Numbered from the stretch's first letter, positions 11,315-24,390 are shown. The stretch is 64,000 bases of DNA from Serinus canaria (GCF_022539315.1 NC_066316.1:100124179-100188178); one strand, 5' to 3'. Translations and numbers: made by a program. The notes: a model not told the origin generated them from the sequence alone.

Positions 11315-13034
11315 TCGGTACATATAAGAAGTTAGTAAATAGATGAACTCCAAAGCATGCCCAGCCCAGTTCCTATTTACCTGTTTCTAGTTTGGCTATA
11401 TTTGGTTTCCACAAAGTACTTTGCCTGTTGCCTGTCAATGGTTTTAACACTGTCAAGGAATTCATTAATAAAAAAACTTCAGGCAATGCTTCCTGACCTT
11501 TCATCTAATTTTATAACCAACTGCTGTTTAGTATTTCCAAATATAATTTTCAGACCATTTGGGTGACATTTTAAATCACAATGTCAAAGCATGTGATTAA
11601 TTGATTTTGCAAAAATACCTGATAAAGTAAAGATTTCTTTAAGTTTTCCCAAAGAGGATAAAAGACAGCAGCCCCTATGTTAACCTTTCCTCCTAAGAGT
11701 CACTTTGGACATTTTGAACAGGTTGCTAATTAGGCCATCAAAAGTACAGGGGTTCACTTGTCAGACTTCAAGGTTAAAGGCACTCTAAATGACAGACATA
11801 ATTTTGGCTACCTCAGGAAATAAAAATGTTAACCAGCTTCACTGATTTTAAATTGCTGTTGACAGGATCTGAAAAAAAAACACTGACCCTTGTCATATTG
11901 AATTCATCTGTTAGTCAGACAGATGCTTATGGATGGGAAGACTGACACCGTTCACTGTCTTTGATGTGTCTAAGGTTGCAGTGTGTGAAGATGTGCAGGG
12001 GTCTTACAAGGAGGCACTGAGAATACAAAAGATTGAAGAAGGTTGTGAAACCCTGTAAGGTTTCCTCTATTTGGCCTAAAAATCCTATACTTGGCTTTCT
12101 CTTTAAATAATGCTGCTGTTCAGGAACATAGTGGCTTACCAAACAAAAAGTAGACATTAGCTCAATTCTTGCTTAGACAGACTTTGACTTTTTTGAAATA
12201 TGAAAGATAATGATGTACCCTATTCCAATGTTGCTAACATTATGTATTTTTTAATTCTTGAAAAGTTTAAGGAAACACTATCTTCAAAGAGAAGAAATCT
12301 CTAATATTTTTGTGTTAAACGTGAAAAAAATTATGAGATTTTTTTCTTCCTCCTTCTCCCAGCTCTCACTTTGTCATTGCTACCAAAGCCCCACAAGGAA
12401 CAGTCGTATCTGAAATCCCTATGACTTCTCTTTTTATCCCCTATTATTTCTCTCTGCATTTTTAATTTTATCAAATATCTCCATATTATAAAAAATGTTT
12501 ATATATAAGATGCCTTTAATTTTTAAGCCATATTTTGGATTTTCTGACTCTACACTTACCTGTTGTCAAATATTAAAAACATTTAAAACAACAACATATA
12601 GAAAAAATACTAAAATCCACACACAGTGAATACTAATACCCAGGCCAAGAGGCTGTTCTGTGACCCAGCCCAGAAAGGCTGCTGGTTATGCTGCATAAAG
12701 TAACAGGACTTCAGCTGAAGGAAGGACTCTCCACAACCCAGGAGGAAGAGCTGGCTACCAGTAGATTTTGGCTGATATCTCAAAAAGAAGCAAAAGAAAC
12801 AAATTTTGACATCAGATTTTAAGTGATACTTTACTGAAAAGAAAGATCTCTTTCAGCACACACTTTGTCAGAATGATGGACACGTTTGTTTTTTGGTACA
12901 AATGGCAGAAAAAACTCAGGATTGTGACTTCTGAATAGGAAGAGGCAAGTGTCAACATCTCAAAATTGGGCATTTAGATCTGAGAGAGAGCATGAACAGA
13001 TTTTCAGTTACACTTTCATGGATGTGATTCATGT
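11315..13034. other. Unique non-coding sequence
   Basis: About 1.7 kb without a supported gene or repeat. Open frames at 11357-11566 and 11927-12157 (minus) are under 80 codons with no domain. Local A-runs and TTTTCTTCCTCCTTCTCCC pyrimidine tracts occur near 12340-12360. Confidence 0.55.
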
Positions 13035-13060
13035 AATATATATATATATATATATATAAT
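13035..13060. repeat. (TA)n microsatellite
   Basis: About twelve TA dinucleotides, followed directly by AATAAAATTC. Simple repeat with no other feature. Confidence 0.9.
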
Positions 13061-14757
13061 AAAATTCTTCATTGAAAATAATACAGCCATGATATACTTC
13101 AGTCTAAAGAGACCTGCTCCAGGGAGCAGCTGACTCAACAGCTCACCATTTCAGCACCTCACCTCCTTTCATCTTCTTGAATGTGAAATCCTTTTCCTTA
13201 AGGCTTCAGTTCCATTGTAACCAAAAAGAAAGCTTTTCATATTTTTCCTGGTTTATTTTTCTTGGGTCATGTAAGTGTAATTGGCTCCCTAGCAAAAAGA
13301 ATGGGTACAACTAAGAGCAGATGGAACATGAGGGTATGACCTCCTCATTCTGGTAACAATAGCCTGCTGGATTTGTTTGCCATAAATAGGATTTAGATCT
13401 GCAAATCCAACATTTGTATTTCCTCTGCAGATTTTCAAAGGTAGAGTGTAAAATCTTTACAGCATTTCAGGGGCTAAAAGTTATTCTTTGAGAGGGAATA
13501 ATTGCAAGAAAAAAAGTCTACTTCATCTCTTCTGCTCCACTTTTACTTTAAAAAATACTCTGAAAATATATACCAAAAAACAGTGTTATTCTCTTGATTG
13601 TAGCTGTTCACAACTCTTGATCATGCTTCAAACACCAGTTAGGATGAAGTGAAATACCAATGATCAGAAGTTCAATGACCCAGTGATATATTAGCAAAGT
13701 CCCATTTCAAGTGTGCCAGCTTGAACATGGTGCATTTTCAAGAGTCCAGACATGCACAAGTCCATTACTGGAGCTAGAAGGGCTACTCTGTTGTACCTGT
13801 GTAAGAGCACAAAGGTATAAACCTGACTCACATCATGGGGTTACAGGCTACTGTCATCAGGAACACAGTGTGATGTACACAGTGTCAGTTCCAGTCATTA
13901 CTGCAACAGGCACATGCTATTTTAGTCTAGTTCAAAAGGCAGAAAATATTTAAAATAAAGATACACAGTGGGAGAACTAGTAGAAGTAGATATGTTAGCT
14001 AGTGCCTGAGATGTAATCTTAACTTTTTTATGATGGCTCTCATGCTTTTGGACGCTGCAATTTCTTTTAAAATTCTGTGGGGTTTCTAGTCACAAAACAC
14101 CTCATTTATAACTGTTCTTTTCTAGACACAGGCTTGGTTGAAAATGAGCTGCACTTCTTGAAATTGTCTTTGTTTCTCCATAAAACTAGGGAATACAAGA
14201 TTCATAATATCAATGATCTTACTGTTCATTACAAACATACAGAAGAAGATTAAATGACCTGTAAAATAAAATAATCTTTCTTCATTTCAAATGATCTATT
14301 GAACTTAATTCCTGAACAGGTATAGAAAAGAATGTGAAATTGTAGTTTTTATCATTACATAGGTGCATAACAGTAAAGTGAAATAGAATGTGCTGTCTGA
14401 ATTAGATGGGTCACTGTTGCATGATATGCACATACTGTGTAAGTGTTCAAACATATACCCACATACACATATTTTTAACTTTTTTCAAAATATTGCATAT
14501 CATAAGGTATTAAAAAAATGCAAGTAGAAGAAATTCTTCCTATTTTAAATAAAAGAACAGCAGAAATATTTTCTTTCTCCTAAGCATATCATTTATCATA
14601 TTTAATCCTTTCTCTGGAAATAATATTACGTCTTTATAGACTAGATTTATATCTGAAAATCCCATTAATTTTAGACCATAGATAACATTTCTAACTGAGG
14701 TACCAATGGAATAAGACATACAGTTCCTAATGTTATTTTTGAGACTTCAATTCAGAA
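13061..14757. other. Unique non-coding sequence
   Basis: No gene recognised. The 80-codon frame at 13711-13953 is cysteine-rich but has no known domain, start context or neighbouring exon signal to support it. Confidence 0.5.
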
Positions 14758-15187
14758 ATCACAGAATCAGTGAATTTGTTGGCTGAGGTTGAAAAGTCAT
14801 CTTGTCTCTGGATGTCATCTAGTCAACCTCTATCACCTGCACAGGGCGACACATCCAGAACTGTGTCCTGGTGGCTTTTGAATATCTCCATGGCCCAAGA
14901 TCCCACCACTTCTCTGCAGGACCTCTGGTAAGTCATCCTCATAGTGAAAAGCTGTTCCCTGATGTTTAGATGGGCCCTATTATGTTTCAGTTTGTGCCCA
15001 GTATCTCTGGTCCTGTGGCTGGACAGTGCTTTAAAGAAGCTGTCTTCATCTTTGCAGTTTGTAAGCATGAATAAGGTCCCCCTGAGCCTTCTCCTTGTCA
15101 CCCTCTCTTGGCTCTCTCCAGTGCATCCATATCTCTCTTGTACTGGGGGGTCCAGCCCTGGTGTGGCATCACCGGTGCTGAGCAAAT
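14758..15187 (-). mobile_element. CR1 LINE, 5'-truncated, antisense
   Basis: The plus strand starts ATCACAGAATCAGTGAATTTG, the reverse complement of a CR1 3' terminus. On the minus strand the frame at 14823-15254 keeps recognisable CR1 C-terminal protein: RRLRGTLFMLTN, ALSSHRTRDTGHKLKHNR, REVVGSWAMEIFKSHQDTVL. About 430 bp survive, covering the end of the reverse-transcriptase protein and a short 3' untranslated region. The subfamily differs from the 10.28-kb copy because its coding region runs close to the 3' end. The plus-strand frame at 14944-15276 is the shadow of this element. Confidence 0.92.
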
Positions 15188-15962
15188 ATGAGGAAAATGA
15201 TGTAAGGATGCTCATGTCAGCTAGCTGGGAAAGGAAAGAAGCTGCAAGAAACATCTCAAATTTATATCATTTTTAGAAGGGGTTAGAAGGACCTGAGTCA
15301 CTCATTAGTGGACAGAAAATTAATGGGGGCATTAATGCTGACCTTTTATTACCTGAATTGGTTTAGGCACTGGGGAACTCTTGAAAGAAGTGGGAGAAGT
15401 TGTTCAAACCGAGTAAAAAACCTTTCTTATATCATGTGTGCTCTGATCTTTTATCACAAAAAATACAAAAATTGTTCTCAACTTTTCCACTAAGGAAATA
15501 ATTTTGATATATGGAGATAACATCTTTTGTCATACCCTTATTTTTCCACTTCTGAGAACAACTTTCCTTCCTGTGTGATTTGAAAGCTTTATGATGAAGG
15601 TGAATGTGAACTACTCTATAAAACACGATTGGTTATACATACTATGGAGAGGACAGTAATTTTCTGTGGGCAACTTCCCCTAGCTGGGGAAACCAAAAAT
15701 AAATGCCTTGCTAGAATAAAGATAAAAGCTTGTGTGGTGTCTGTGTGTATGAAAACAAGCATCTGTGACACCCAGGTGTAGAAACTTCCTCTGCAAGAAT
15801 TTAGCAAGGAAAAACATGACAATCTGCCCTGCATGCTTGTCAACATCACACTGTCCCTTCCAGCAAATCTCTGATCTGCAGACTGGGCTTTAGCACTGTG
15901 ACTCTTTCCTGCCAAGGAAGAGGCTCTCCAGGGAATGAATATCTAAAGTCACAATCTTTACA
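15188..15962. other. Unique non-coding sequence
   Basis: No gene or repeat family recognised between the CR1 and the downstream trinucleotide tract. Overlapping short frames on both strands (15308-15915) show no domain. Confidence 0.55.
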
Positions 15963-16045
15963 GTTACTGCTGTTATCACTACTGCTACTATGCTACTACT
16001 GCTACAGCTCCTGCTACTACTACTACTACTGCTACAGCTGCTTCT
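15963..16045. repeat. CTG/CTA trinucleotide repeat
   Basis: Mixed CTG and CTA triplets, imperfect at first and with a cleaner CTACTACTACTACTACTG core near 16014-16032. On the minus strand it reads as a serine run (AGC/AGT) within the 139-codon frame 15890-16309, so that frame's apparent length is largely due to the repeat. Confidence 0.85.
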
Positions 16046-17102
16046 ATTTTTATAGCTACTGCATTTTCTTTTCTCTGAAGGTGAAAAGTATTTTGGTTCT
16101 ATAGCAGTGCCCCATCTGAAAATGTGTCCTTCTAGACTTCTGTATCTGTTTATGTGCATCCTCATTCCAGGAAGAATTGCATTGGGTTTGTCTCCTGTTG
16201 TAAGAGTAGCAATGGCTCTTTTCTGAAACTCCAGCACATTTCTTTCTGGGCCTCTCTTCTTCATCTGTTTAAAGGAGTTGATAATACAATACTGATTCAC
16301 AATAATCATGTTAGAAAAAAAAATATTGGTCTTATTAATACAGGTTTCATATTCAATAAGGGGGAAAAAACCCTGATAATTACAATGATGTGTATTTTTT
16401 TTTTTAAGTAATTCATCTGGAGCTTAGTAGGGCATATATTTTGCTTAGAATATAGATTTTTGAAAAAAAGAAAATCTTTTTTTCAGAGAAACATCATCAT
16501 CACAGATGTAAATATCTATAAAGTATAATAATGACAAAATAGCCAAATAAATAAAAAACTTATGTTTTAAATCCAAGTGGAATATTATATTCTCTGACAC
16601 TAATATGGAACTGTTACTGCCATTCCCACAGCATGAGAAAACTGTTTGTTTATTTCCATTTTGTATTTCCCTAAGGACATTTTGCTCCACCAGTATAATT
16701 AGGATGACATTTGGAGCTGCTGTATTTCAATACAAGAGCAAGAGACACTGTGCAGCTTGACAAGAGATTATGATGTCAAGTCGATTGCTGCTGCAATATC
16801 AATATTTATTCCCTCGTTCCTTGTGTCTTGTTTTATTTTTTGTTCCTCTTTTCCTGTTAGGCATAAAATAAAATCTAAAACCTATCCTGTTGTGCAGGAT
16901 ACTTGTTTTTGTTTTAGACATCCTTGCTTTTCCCTAGTTAAATTTAATCTTAAATCCTCTCCTTTCTCAGGTAAATAGTAGTTGACTCTTTCAGTAGTGC
17001 AATTACTTTCATGGAATGAATTCTCAATTGATCTAGTACAACATTCCAAATAAATTTTGTATCTTATTTCATCAGAGAGTGATCTCAGAACTATATTGTG
17101 TT
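16046..17102. other. Unique AT-rich non-coding sequence
   Basis: No supported gene. The minus-strand frame upstream of the serine run (16120-16309, beginning MIIVNQYCIINSFKQMKK) has fairly protein-like composition but no recognisable domain, and I do not call it. Confidence 0.5.
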
Positions 17103-17190
17103 TTGAGTTTTAATTGCTTCACTACTGGTGAATACATATCAATTGTATGTATCCACTGTATTCCCCAGTAATGAAGCAATCAAAACTGAA
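17103..17190. repeat. Imperfect inverted repeat, 33-bp arms
   Basis: The left arm at 17103-17135 (core AATTGCTTCACTACTGG) pairs with the right arm at 17158-17190 (core CCAGTAATGAAGCAATC). The arms differ at about 4 of 33 positions and enclose a 22-base loop. It could be a small non-autonomous DNA transposon remnant or a structured non-coding element. No flanking duplication was recognised. Confidence 0.75.
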
Positions 17191-17863
17191 AAAAAGTGTC
17201 ATTATTTTACAGGTACTGAATTCATTAGAAATGCTGTACTTGATCCATTTGATTATTTCCTTAATAAGGAAATATTTTCCTGCACCATGTAGCATTACCT
17301 GAGATTCCTGATAGTCTGCTTTTGTGAAAAGTAAAAGAGTGCTCTGGTTAGCAGATCATTCATGCTTTCTTTTTTTAGAGTAGTAGAGAAGATTTACCCT
17401 GGAGTGGAGTCAGATTAACAGGAATATCTTAATGAGCATTTCAGAATTGTTTGTGTGTAATGATATCATAACAGCAAAGCTCAGCAGCACAGATGCTAGA
17501 GTTCAGAGCCAATAGTGAAGCAATTATGTATAATTGTTATTAGTTTAGACTGATTAATTTTCTTTTATATGTGCCTGATTTTGTTGTAGAAAAGATAAGT
17601 GTATTTATGTTCAGCAATGCTTTTTTTAAAGAGAATATTACAGTTGCTTAAAGATATATGTCTGCCTCTCTATAAGCAGATTATCTCCTACTGAAGCACA
17701 ATATCATTGATAGGATTATTTTTGAATGGATCAGAAAAGCAGCCTCCCAGTTTAAGGGTCTCTTGAAGTTTAATGCGCTAGCTCTTGCTTGAGAATTGTG
17801 TTTATTCCTCTATGACACCGCCAGGAATTTTTTGGATGTATGATCTGGTTAACTTCCATGACA
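17191..17863. other. Unique non-coding sequence, no open frame of note
   Basis: This stretch lacks repeats and lacks open frames above 60 codons. It leads up to a CTCF-like motif. It has the even composition of ordinary unique DNA and could include conserved non-coding sequence, which cannot be judged from a single genome. Confidence 0.4.
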
Positions 17864-17877
17864 TCGCTAGAGGGCAG
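17864..17877 (+). promoter_or_regulatory. CTCF-like binding motif
   Basis: TCGCTAGAGGGCAG fits the vertebrate CTCF core CCASYAGRKGGCRS at 12 of 14 positions. The invariant-looking AG and GGC positions are all kept. It sits in repeat-free sequence. Motif matches of this quality also arise by chance in 64 kb, so occupancy is only a possibility. Confidence 0.35.
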
Positions 17878-19274
17878 TGTTCCCTCCAGCCTTGATTTGT
17901 GTTCTAAGACATTTAATTGAGATTCATAATCCTTCAGCTTCTATTAAGGAGGCCTAATAATAATTAAAAACTAATTTACATTTACTAATAAACATAAGGT
18001 AAATATCAAAGGGAATAATAATATTTCCTCTAGTTACTCCATGTTTTTTACAGGTATTTATTATTGCCCTATTCTAAAGTAATCTTGATGTCTACTGCAC
18101 TTTTTATCAATTTGGTCAAGTTGTGAAATATTTGAACTTCCCTGAAATGAATGCTTCTAATTTTATGTTTTTCACTTTGTTTTATACTTTTCTTATCACT
18201 TATTAACTGTTCATAAGGGGGTCAGATAATTGCTGAAAATTGTATTCTTTAATAATAACTTATTTATGCGTAAGAGAGAGAGAAAGAGAAGGAACTGGGA
18301 AAGAGAGGACAGTGGGGCTTTGAAGACTTACACTACACTGTGATTGATTCTAGAAGAACTGGTGCTAGTAGAAAGACACACTCAAACAAGTGTTTACAAA
18401 TTTAGTCCAGTGAGGCTGGTCTCCCATTCTGCTCATTAGAAAGAAACACCTTCTTACAAAAGACATCTGGAATGGTTAAAAATGGCCTTGAAAGCAGGCA
18501 AATTTGTGCAGTCAGAATATGCTGGCTGTCTCCAATGCCTCTGGCAAATCAGGCACTTCCACAGGCTTATTGTGTGCTGGGACTGCCATTCACTCATTCA
18601 GGACAGCCTTGAGGCAAGGCAGCTCACCCATTGTAGATAAATTGCTTAGGAAGTGTCCCGTTAACTTGCGAAGACACCTGTCTTTCTCTATCAACAGTTA
18701 TATCAAATGCACCATGAAATCTTTCACAAATTTAAGAGATTGTCAGAAAAAAAAACCCCAAACCTTTAAATTAGACTCCTCTGCATTGAAAAAAATTGAG
18801 TACAGAGGAAGTTCAGGCTTGGTTTGAGCTAAGATTTATTAGTACTTCCCCTAAATGATCCCAGGAGTTTCAAATTAGCATTTCAGTATGTGGTAGCAAA
18901 TGTGTATGTTTCTTTACCAGAGGAGTACCTCTGGTGTTCATGACTTGTTCAAGTTCCACCAGAGAACAGACACAACCAAAGTAATTCTGAGTTGCTGGTC
19001 TTTTTACTTTGAACGTGGATGTTTCTCTTTTTTTTGTGTCAAGTAGAATGCCACTACTCCTCTCTGTAAAGTTATGTGTGCTACCATAACTACAGTGTCA
19101 TCACAGCTGTGTGGAGGAGCTCTGACACCATAAACATTTTGGCAATAATCTAAGTCATTATATTATTTCAATCTAAACAATGAGAGCCACTTCAAGAAAC
19201 ATTAACTTTTAGTATGATACCTTTTATTCAGTGCAAATTGAAAACAAAAGTGAAGATTTCAGTCTCTGAAATAG
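17878..19274. other. Unique non-coding sequence
   Basis: No gene recognised. The 107-codon frame at 18504-18827 has a methionine start but no domain or supporting signals. A GA-rich run (GAGAGAGAGAAAGAGAAGG) lies near 18274-18292. Confidence 0.5.
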
Positions 19275-19318
19275 AATAGTGTTTCCTCCAAAAATTAATA
19301 GTGTTTCCTCCAAAAAAC
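19275..19318. repeat. 22-bp tandem duplication
   Basis: AATAGTGTTTCCTCCAAAAA followed by TT occurs twice in direct succession, with near-identity between the copies. It is a small recent-looking duplication with no known function. Confidence 0.9.
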
Positions 19319-22300
19319 TTCAGTGAGAACTGCAGTTGTTCATTTGCAGGATCATGTCTCAGCCATTCACAAAACAGAACTGCACAGTACCTGTTTGAAA
19401 GATACCAATTCTTCCAAGAGTGAGCAGTCACAACTGTATTAACATAGTCAATATGCCTAAAGAAATTAAAATACACTCTTCTTTGGTAAGGAATGTAAAT
19501 TTATGACTTATGAATATTTTGTGAATATATGCAATTAGTTTTCAGTGTTTGAAAGTTTAGTTTTAATGTTTCCATAAATCTTTGCAAATAACAATGATTT
19601 ATATGCAAACAAAGCCTTGCATGTGCCCAAACCTTCAAACTGGATTGCCTAGTGGCAAAAATCCATAAGTTTTATTAAAGTTCCTGAGTAAAATATGGGC
19701 TCACTTTCAAAGGTTGTATGCATCAGTGTTTTTTATGGCATAGTAGTTGCTGAACAATTTTGGTAAATAAAATATTGTTAAGGTGCACCAGTGTAGAAGA
19801 AGCCAACTTAAAAAGTCAAAGATTGTCTTACCTTCAGGCCAAGTTAAAAGGATTTTCACTATTCTATTGAAACTCTGATTTGGTTTTTTTTTAATATAAT
19901 CTTGCTTTCATTCTTTTTATTCTCTACAGGTTGTTTATATCTCCCTATTTATACCCATTTTTTAGTTTTTTATTCATTTCATTCTGAGTTACTTTTTCCT
20001 CCATGTTATTTTTCCCTCTGCAATTTTCTAGACGCATTTCATTTACATTTTGCTATTTATTTCATGAAATGAAATGCAAATATAACAAACTAAGGCTTGT
20101 CTTTTTTTACCTCCTTTTTATAATTAATTATAGTTGAATATAACTTGTAGTAAAATGATCGTATTTCTGGGGTTTTTTTCTGTATTATAAGAAAAGATAT
20201 CTACAGACTGATATAGAACAAAAATTGTTAAAAATTAGCAAGACTAAAATCCAGGATCATTATTGCAGTATTTATGGTACCAGTCAATAGAGAAACATCT
20301 ATGCACTATTAGTGGTGGAGGAATTAAATATTTTTCACACCCAGTGACAGAATTATTTTACTTTTTAGGTTCTTTCAACTATATACCTAACTGAAAATAG
20401 AGCTTTAGGAGCATAAAACTGTGTTCTGGGAGTGGTGGATAACCCATTAAAACAGCCCACATTTCTGCTCTTACCTTTTGTTTATGTAGATTACTCCTTG
20501 TACAGTCTACCTCTTGTACACTGATGTCAACAATTATTTTACAGGGACAAACTCATATTTTCTCTGTAAATGGAAACAGTGGTCTCAGTCCTGCTTGGAG
20601 GCTGGAAAGGCACAGGGGAAAGAATGGATTTTTTTGTAAAATTTTTGTAGAAAGTGAAGCAAAATTATGCACAGGTAGTATTTTAAATCTTCCTTTAACA
20701 TCAAAGAATCAGTAATTTTTATTAAAAAATTATTCTTAGTTGTTTTAAAATACTTTTTTTTCCCTCTCTTGGTTGTATAGTATTTTAGAATCTCTCTAAA
20801 CATGTGCTATTGGGTCTTCTATTCCTTTAAGTTTGTTTCTTCCTTATAAATAATTTTCTTGAACATCAACTCCTACCCTTTTTGAGAGGTCTGTAAAATA
20901 TCAAGATCTTCTTTTCTAAGGGCTTTCTCCATGACATGCCATTATTGCATCCAAAGGGTTTTTTTAGTTGATTCATTTATTTTCTCTCATTTACATAATG
21001 TTGTGTTGGCTTGAGAGCTGATAAATAAACACATTGCAGAAGCAATTTGAAAAAGGATTGAGTGGGAAGTGTAGAGCATTTTGCATTACTGAAAACTTGT
21101 TTAAGTGGCTTGTTTTCTACCTCCTTGGAAGTAAAAATAAAGGCTATGGGGAAAAGAAAGACTATTGGAATGTCTGCAGGTTTTGAACTAAAACCTTTTT
21201 TTTGTTTAGGTTATAATGGGCATATCATTGTCTAAAATCTCATGCCACTCAGCCTCTGGACATAGCACAGAGAGACATCTTCTACTGAAAACTGTTAAAC
21301 CAAATAGAACTAATCAGAATATGAAAGGCAAAAGCAAATTAACAAATGGAATATTAAAGACAATATATTTATCCCTGTTTAACAGAATCATTGTGTGCTT
21401 TGAGAGTCTGTTCTGCACCTTGAAGTTCCCAAATGCAGTACAGCATCAATTACATTCCAACTCATGTGATTGCCTGTGACCATTTTAATGAGTAAGGCAT
21501 TGTCAGAATATTTTCATAACTAAAAGGGGGTGTACTCAAAATCATGAGCCATTTACCCATATGTAGCTTTCTGTACTTTGTGATTCTCTTCTAGTCAAGA
21601 TAAAGCTGTATTTAGCACATATGGGAGTCTGTGATACCTGAGCTACAGGTGTTTTCTCCACACAGACTTTTACTAATTTTCCAAAAGAACAAAAAAAAAA
21701 TCTTCTGATTCTTTCTGCTGAAACTTTCCTTTTAATTACTTCATTAGAATCAAGCAGCACAATATGGCAGCATTGAACCACAAAGATGGAGATAAAATTC
21801 TATTGTATTTGATCATGAATGTTCAAAAAACAGACTGTGTTTTCACATAAAAATATTCAGTCCTTATGTTACATTTATCCCTTAACCCTCAGAAGAAATT
21901 ACTCTAACTCTGCATGTTAATTCAGAATATTTAAGTGCCAAATTCATATACCACTCAGGTGATCCATTTTCATAAGCAGAGGATGATAAATCTGTTGGTG
22001 AAGTCACTTTTGCAAGAAATTGGAAAGAATATCATTCATAAATATATGCTCATAGGCACATTTTTGTTGAACCAAAGTCACAACACTTTTACTTTGTACA
22101 ACAAACCTAAAAGTGTGTTATCAGAAAGGTTCAGGTGTAGAGGCAAGTATTTTCTTACACAGTTATTGAATCAGCATTGCAGTTTAAAAACCAAAAATAC
22201 CCATCAAAACCTACTGACTAAAGGCCATACCCTTTTTACTCTTTGGCATAAACTGTGTTATTTCAAAAAATTACTCCAGGACAAAACTTAGCTTTCTGAT

Positions 22301-23236
22301 TTGAGCTGTATTTAAGCACTAACCTAAACTTATAGGGAAGAATGACAAAGTGAGGTTGGTGTTGATTTTCTGCAGAACATCTTATTGTTTCACTGCCTTG
22401 GGTAAAGTCACGGGACATTTGCTACATGTTCTGGTTTGTCTTCGTGCTCCATAGCATACATTCTATCACTATAGGAAGAAATCTATAATCACATGGTAGA
22501 GAATTAAAGAGTATTTGATCAGTTATGAAAGCCGACAATTAAATTGCTGCACTCTTGCAAATATATGCACTGTAATATGTCTTTTCTGAAACCACAGTTA
22601 TTCTAATCCAGGTCCACAGAATTCTCTATTTTGGTTTGAACAGAATAATACCAGGTGTATCTTCAGATTTACTGTCAAGCAATTAAACACTTTCATTCTC
22701 ATTATGGCTGAAAAGAACCCACTAGATTTTGTAAAGAGATTGAGAATGAATTAGGCAGCACCATTGTATTAGCAAGTGAAGTGGAACCAGAACATGTTTT
22801 ATCAAGATCTAAGTCATCACTTCTCCTTATTTTTCAACCCTTAGAAATAAGTTGAGAATATATTTCCTTCTTTAATAGGTTTTTTTTTTTTTAAATCTAA
22901 AATTCAGTGTAGGAAAAAGAATAAAACATTAATGCATTTTATATGTTTTTTTCTAAACTTTAATAAATGACCAGTTCTAAGCTTGAGAAGTAGCTTGTAA
23001 GGACAGTTTTTATTTATCTACATTTCCTTATGGCCATGGCGGTGAAATATTACTAAAATAATGTGTTGTATTGATTGCTTCCTTTTTATAATTTCTACAA
23101 CTGCAATTAGATGAGTAGATTCTAGTTAGGCTTCAGTTTCTCAGCCTTTAATTTGGTGATTTACTCAGGATCACAAACTCTGTTTTTTATGAAATTAACG
23201 ATTTACACCAGAAGTGAATTTAGGGTACTAGAATAG
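19319..23236. other. Unique AT-rich non-coding sequence
   Basis: About 3.9 kb without a supported gene, RNA or interspersed repeat. The largest frames (21216-21479; 21935-22291, 118 codons) are low in information, start in AT-rich DNA and show no family resemblance. A T-run lies at 22880-22891. Confidence 0.55.
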
Positions 23237-23405
23237 GGTTCCCAGGAAAGTGGCCAGGGCATTAATGCAGTTAGAGTTCAAGAAGTGTTTTGAAAATGCT
23301 CTCAGGCACATGGTTTCATTTTTGGAGCTGTCCAGTGCAGCACCAGGAGCTGCATGTTGATGATCCTTGTGAAGCCCTTCCAAAATTTCAGACATTTCTG
23401 CATAC
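23237..23405 (+). mobile_element. CR1 LINE 3'-end fragment, second subfamily
   Basis: GGGTTCCCAGGAAAGTGGCC, then GAGTTCAAGAAGTGTTTTGA, AATGCTCTCAGGCACATGGT, GTGCAGCACCAGGAG and GATGATCCTTGTGAAGCCCTTCC match the sense 3' untranslated region of a different CR1 subfamily from that at 10.28 kb. About 170 bp remain. The copy has no coding sequence, and its terminal short repeats have decayed. Confidence 0.8.
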
Positions 23406-24247
23406 CCAAAAATCTTCTAGAATCTCTTTCTACATTTGCCTTCAAAACTTAAAAATATTTATCTTGATATATGTGCTTTTTAAAGAGGTTATTCTGGGAA
23501 CTAATAAGTAGCATTGTATTCTTGGAATCTGTTTCTAAAATCCAAAATGTTTGAACAGAATTTTAACCAACAAATTTTACAGGAATGAGGTACCCCTGAG
23601 TTCATTAAGTCTCTGGAGAAATAAAGGAGACTCATCTCTGACATTTCTCATGCAGAATATTGCCATCTCCTAGTCTATAGGCAAGTAAGAAATCATGACT
23701 GAGTTTCCTCATGTGCCACCAAGTGCCACAAGTAGTACAACAGGGTGCTTTGACAATTAGAGAACAATTAAAATGTCCCTATGGCATACTTGCAGTTTAT
23801 TACTGTGCTTTTGCTTAAAATAAATATATTCACTGTCTCTAGGAAACAGTCAAGGAATAAAGCAAAACATTTATTTGAAATCAAATCAGCCTCACCCGGT
23901 GTAGAACAGCACAAATACAAGCTGCCCTACAGCTCCAGTGGTGGTAAAAGACTTGATTCTGGTTCAGGATATGCATTTGAGAATTATATTGTTGCATACT
24001 TTCCTCATATATATTTCCCTTACACTTAAGTTTCCTGGATTTTTTTCCATTATATCTGAGCTTCCTTCTCTTCCCCATATTCCTCCTATACAGGATACAC
24101 AATATTCTGTCTGTTTTATTAACCTTCTGCTAAACTGTAGCTCAGTTTACACTGGTCTGTGAAGTAATTACCTTTAATAGATAGCTTATTACTTAGTAAA
24201 TGAAATGTTGAAATTTTAAGAGTCCACAGAAGTAACTAACTTATTAA
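23406..24247. other. Unique non-coding sequence
   Basis: No gene or repeat family recognised. Overlapping frames at 23781-24162 on both strands carry no recognisable domain. Confidence 0.55.
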
Positions 24248-24390
24248 AAAGAATAATTTATATATTTATAAAAGAATATAAATTATATATATATATAACC
24301 TTATTATTAGAATAAGATTATATATATATAACCTTATTATTAACCTTATATTATATAACCTTATTATAAAGAATAATTTATATATTTTAT
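24248..24390. repeat. AT-rich tandem array with direct repeats
   Basis: An AAAGAATAATTTATATATTT segment at 24248-24267 recurs at 24368-24387. Between them are copies of TATATATATAACCTTATTATTA. The tract is almost pure A/T and partly self-complementary (TTATATAA cores). It probably grew by local slippage and duplication. Confidence 0.85.

Noticed and set aside
15890..16309. 139-codon minus-strand frame with a serine run
   Set aside because: The serine run is a CTG/CTA trinucleotide repeat. The remainder matches no known family, and nothing supports transcription.
21935..22291. 118-codon plus-strand frame
   Set aside because: Its composition is typical of chance translation of AT-rich DNA and there is no family resemblance.
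23700..23735. Possible second CTCF-like site (GCCACCAAGTGCCA)
   Set aside because: The essential GGGGGC-type part is missing.
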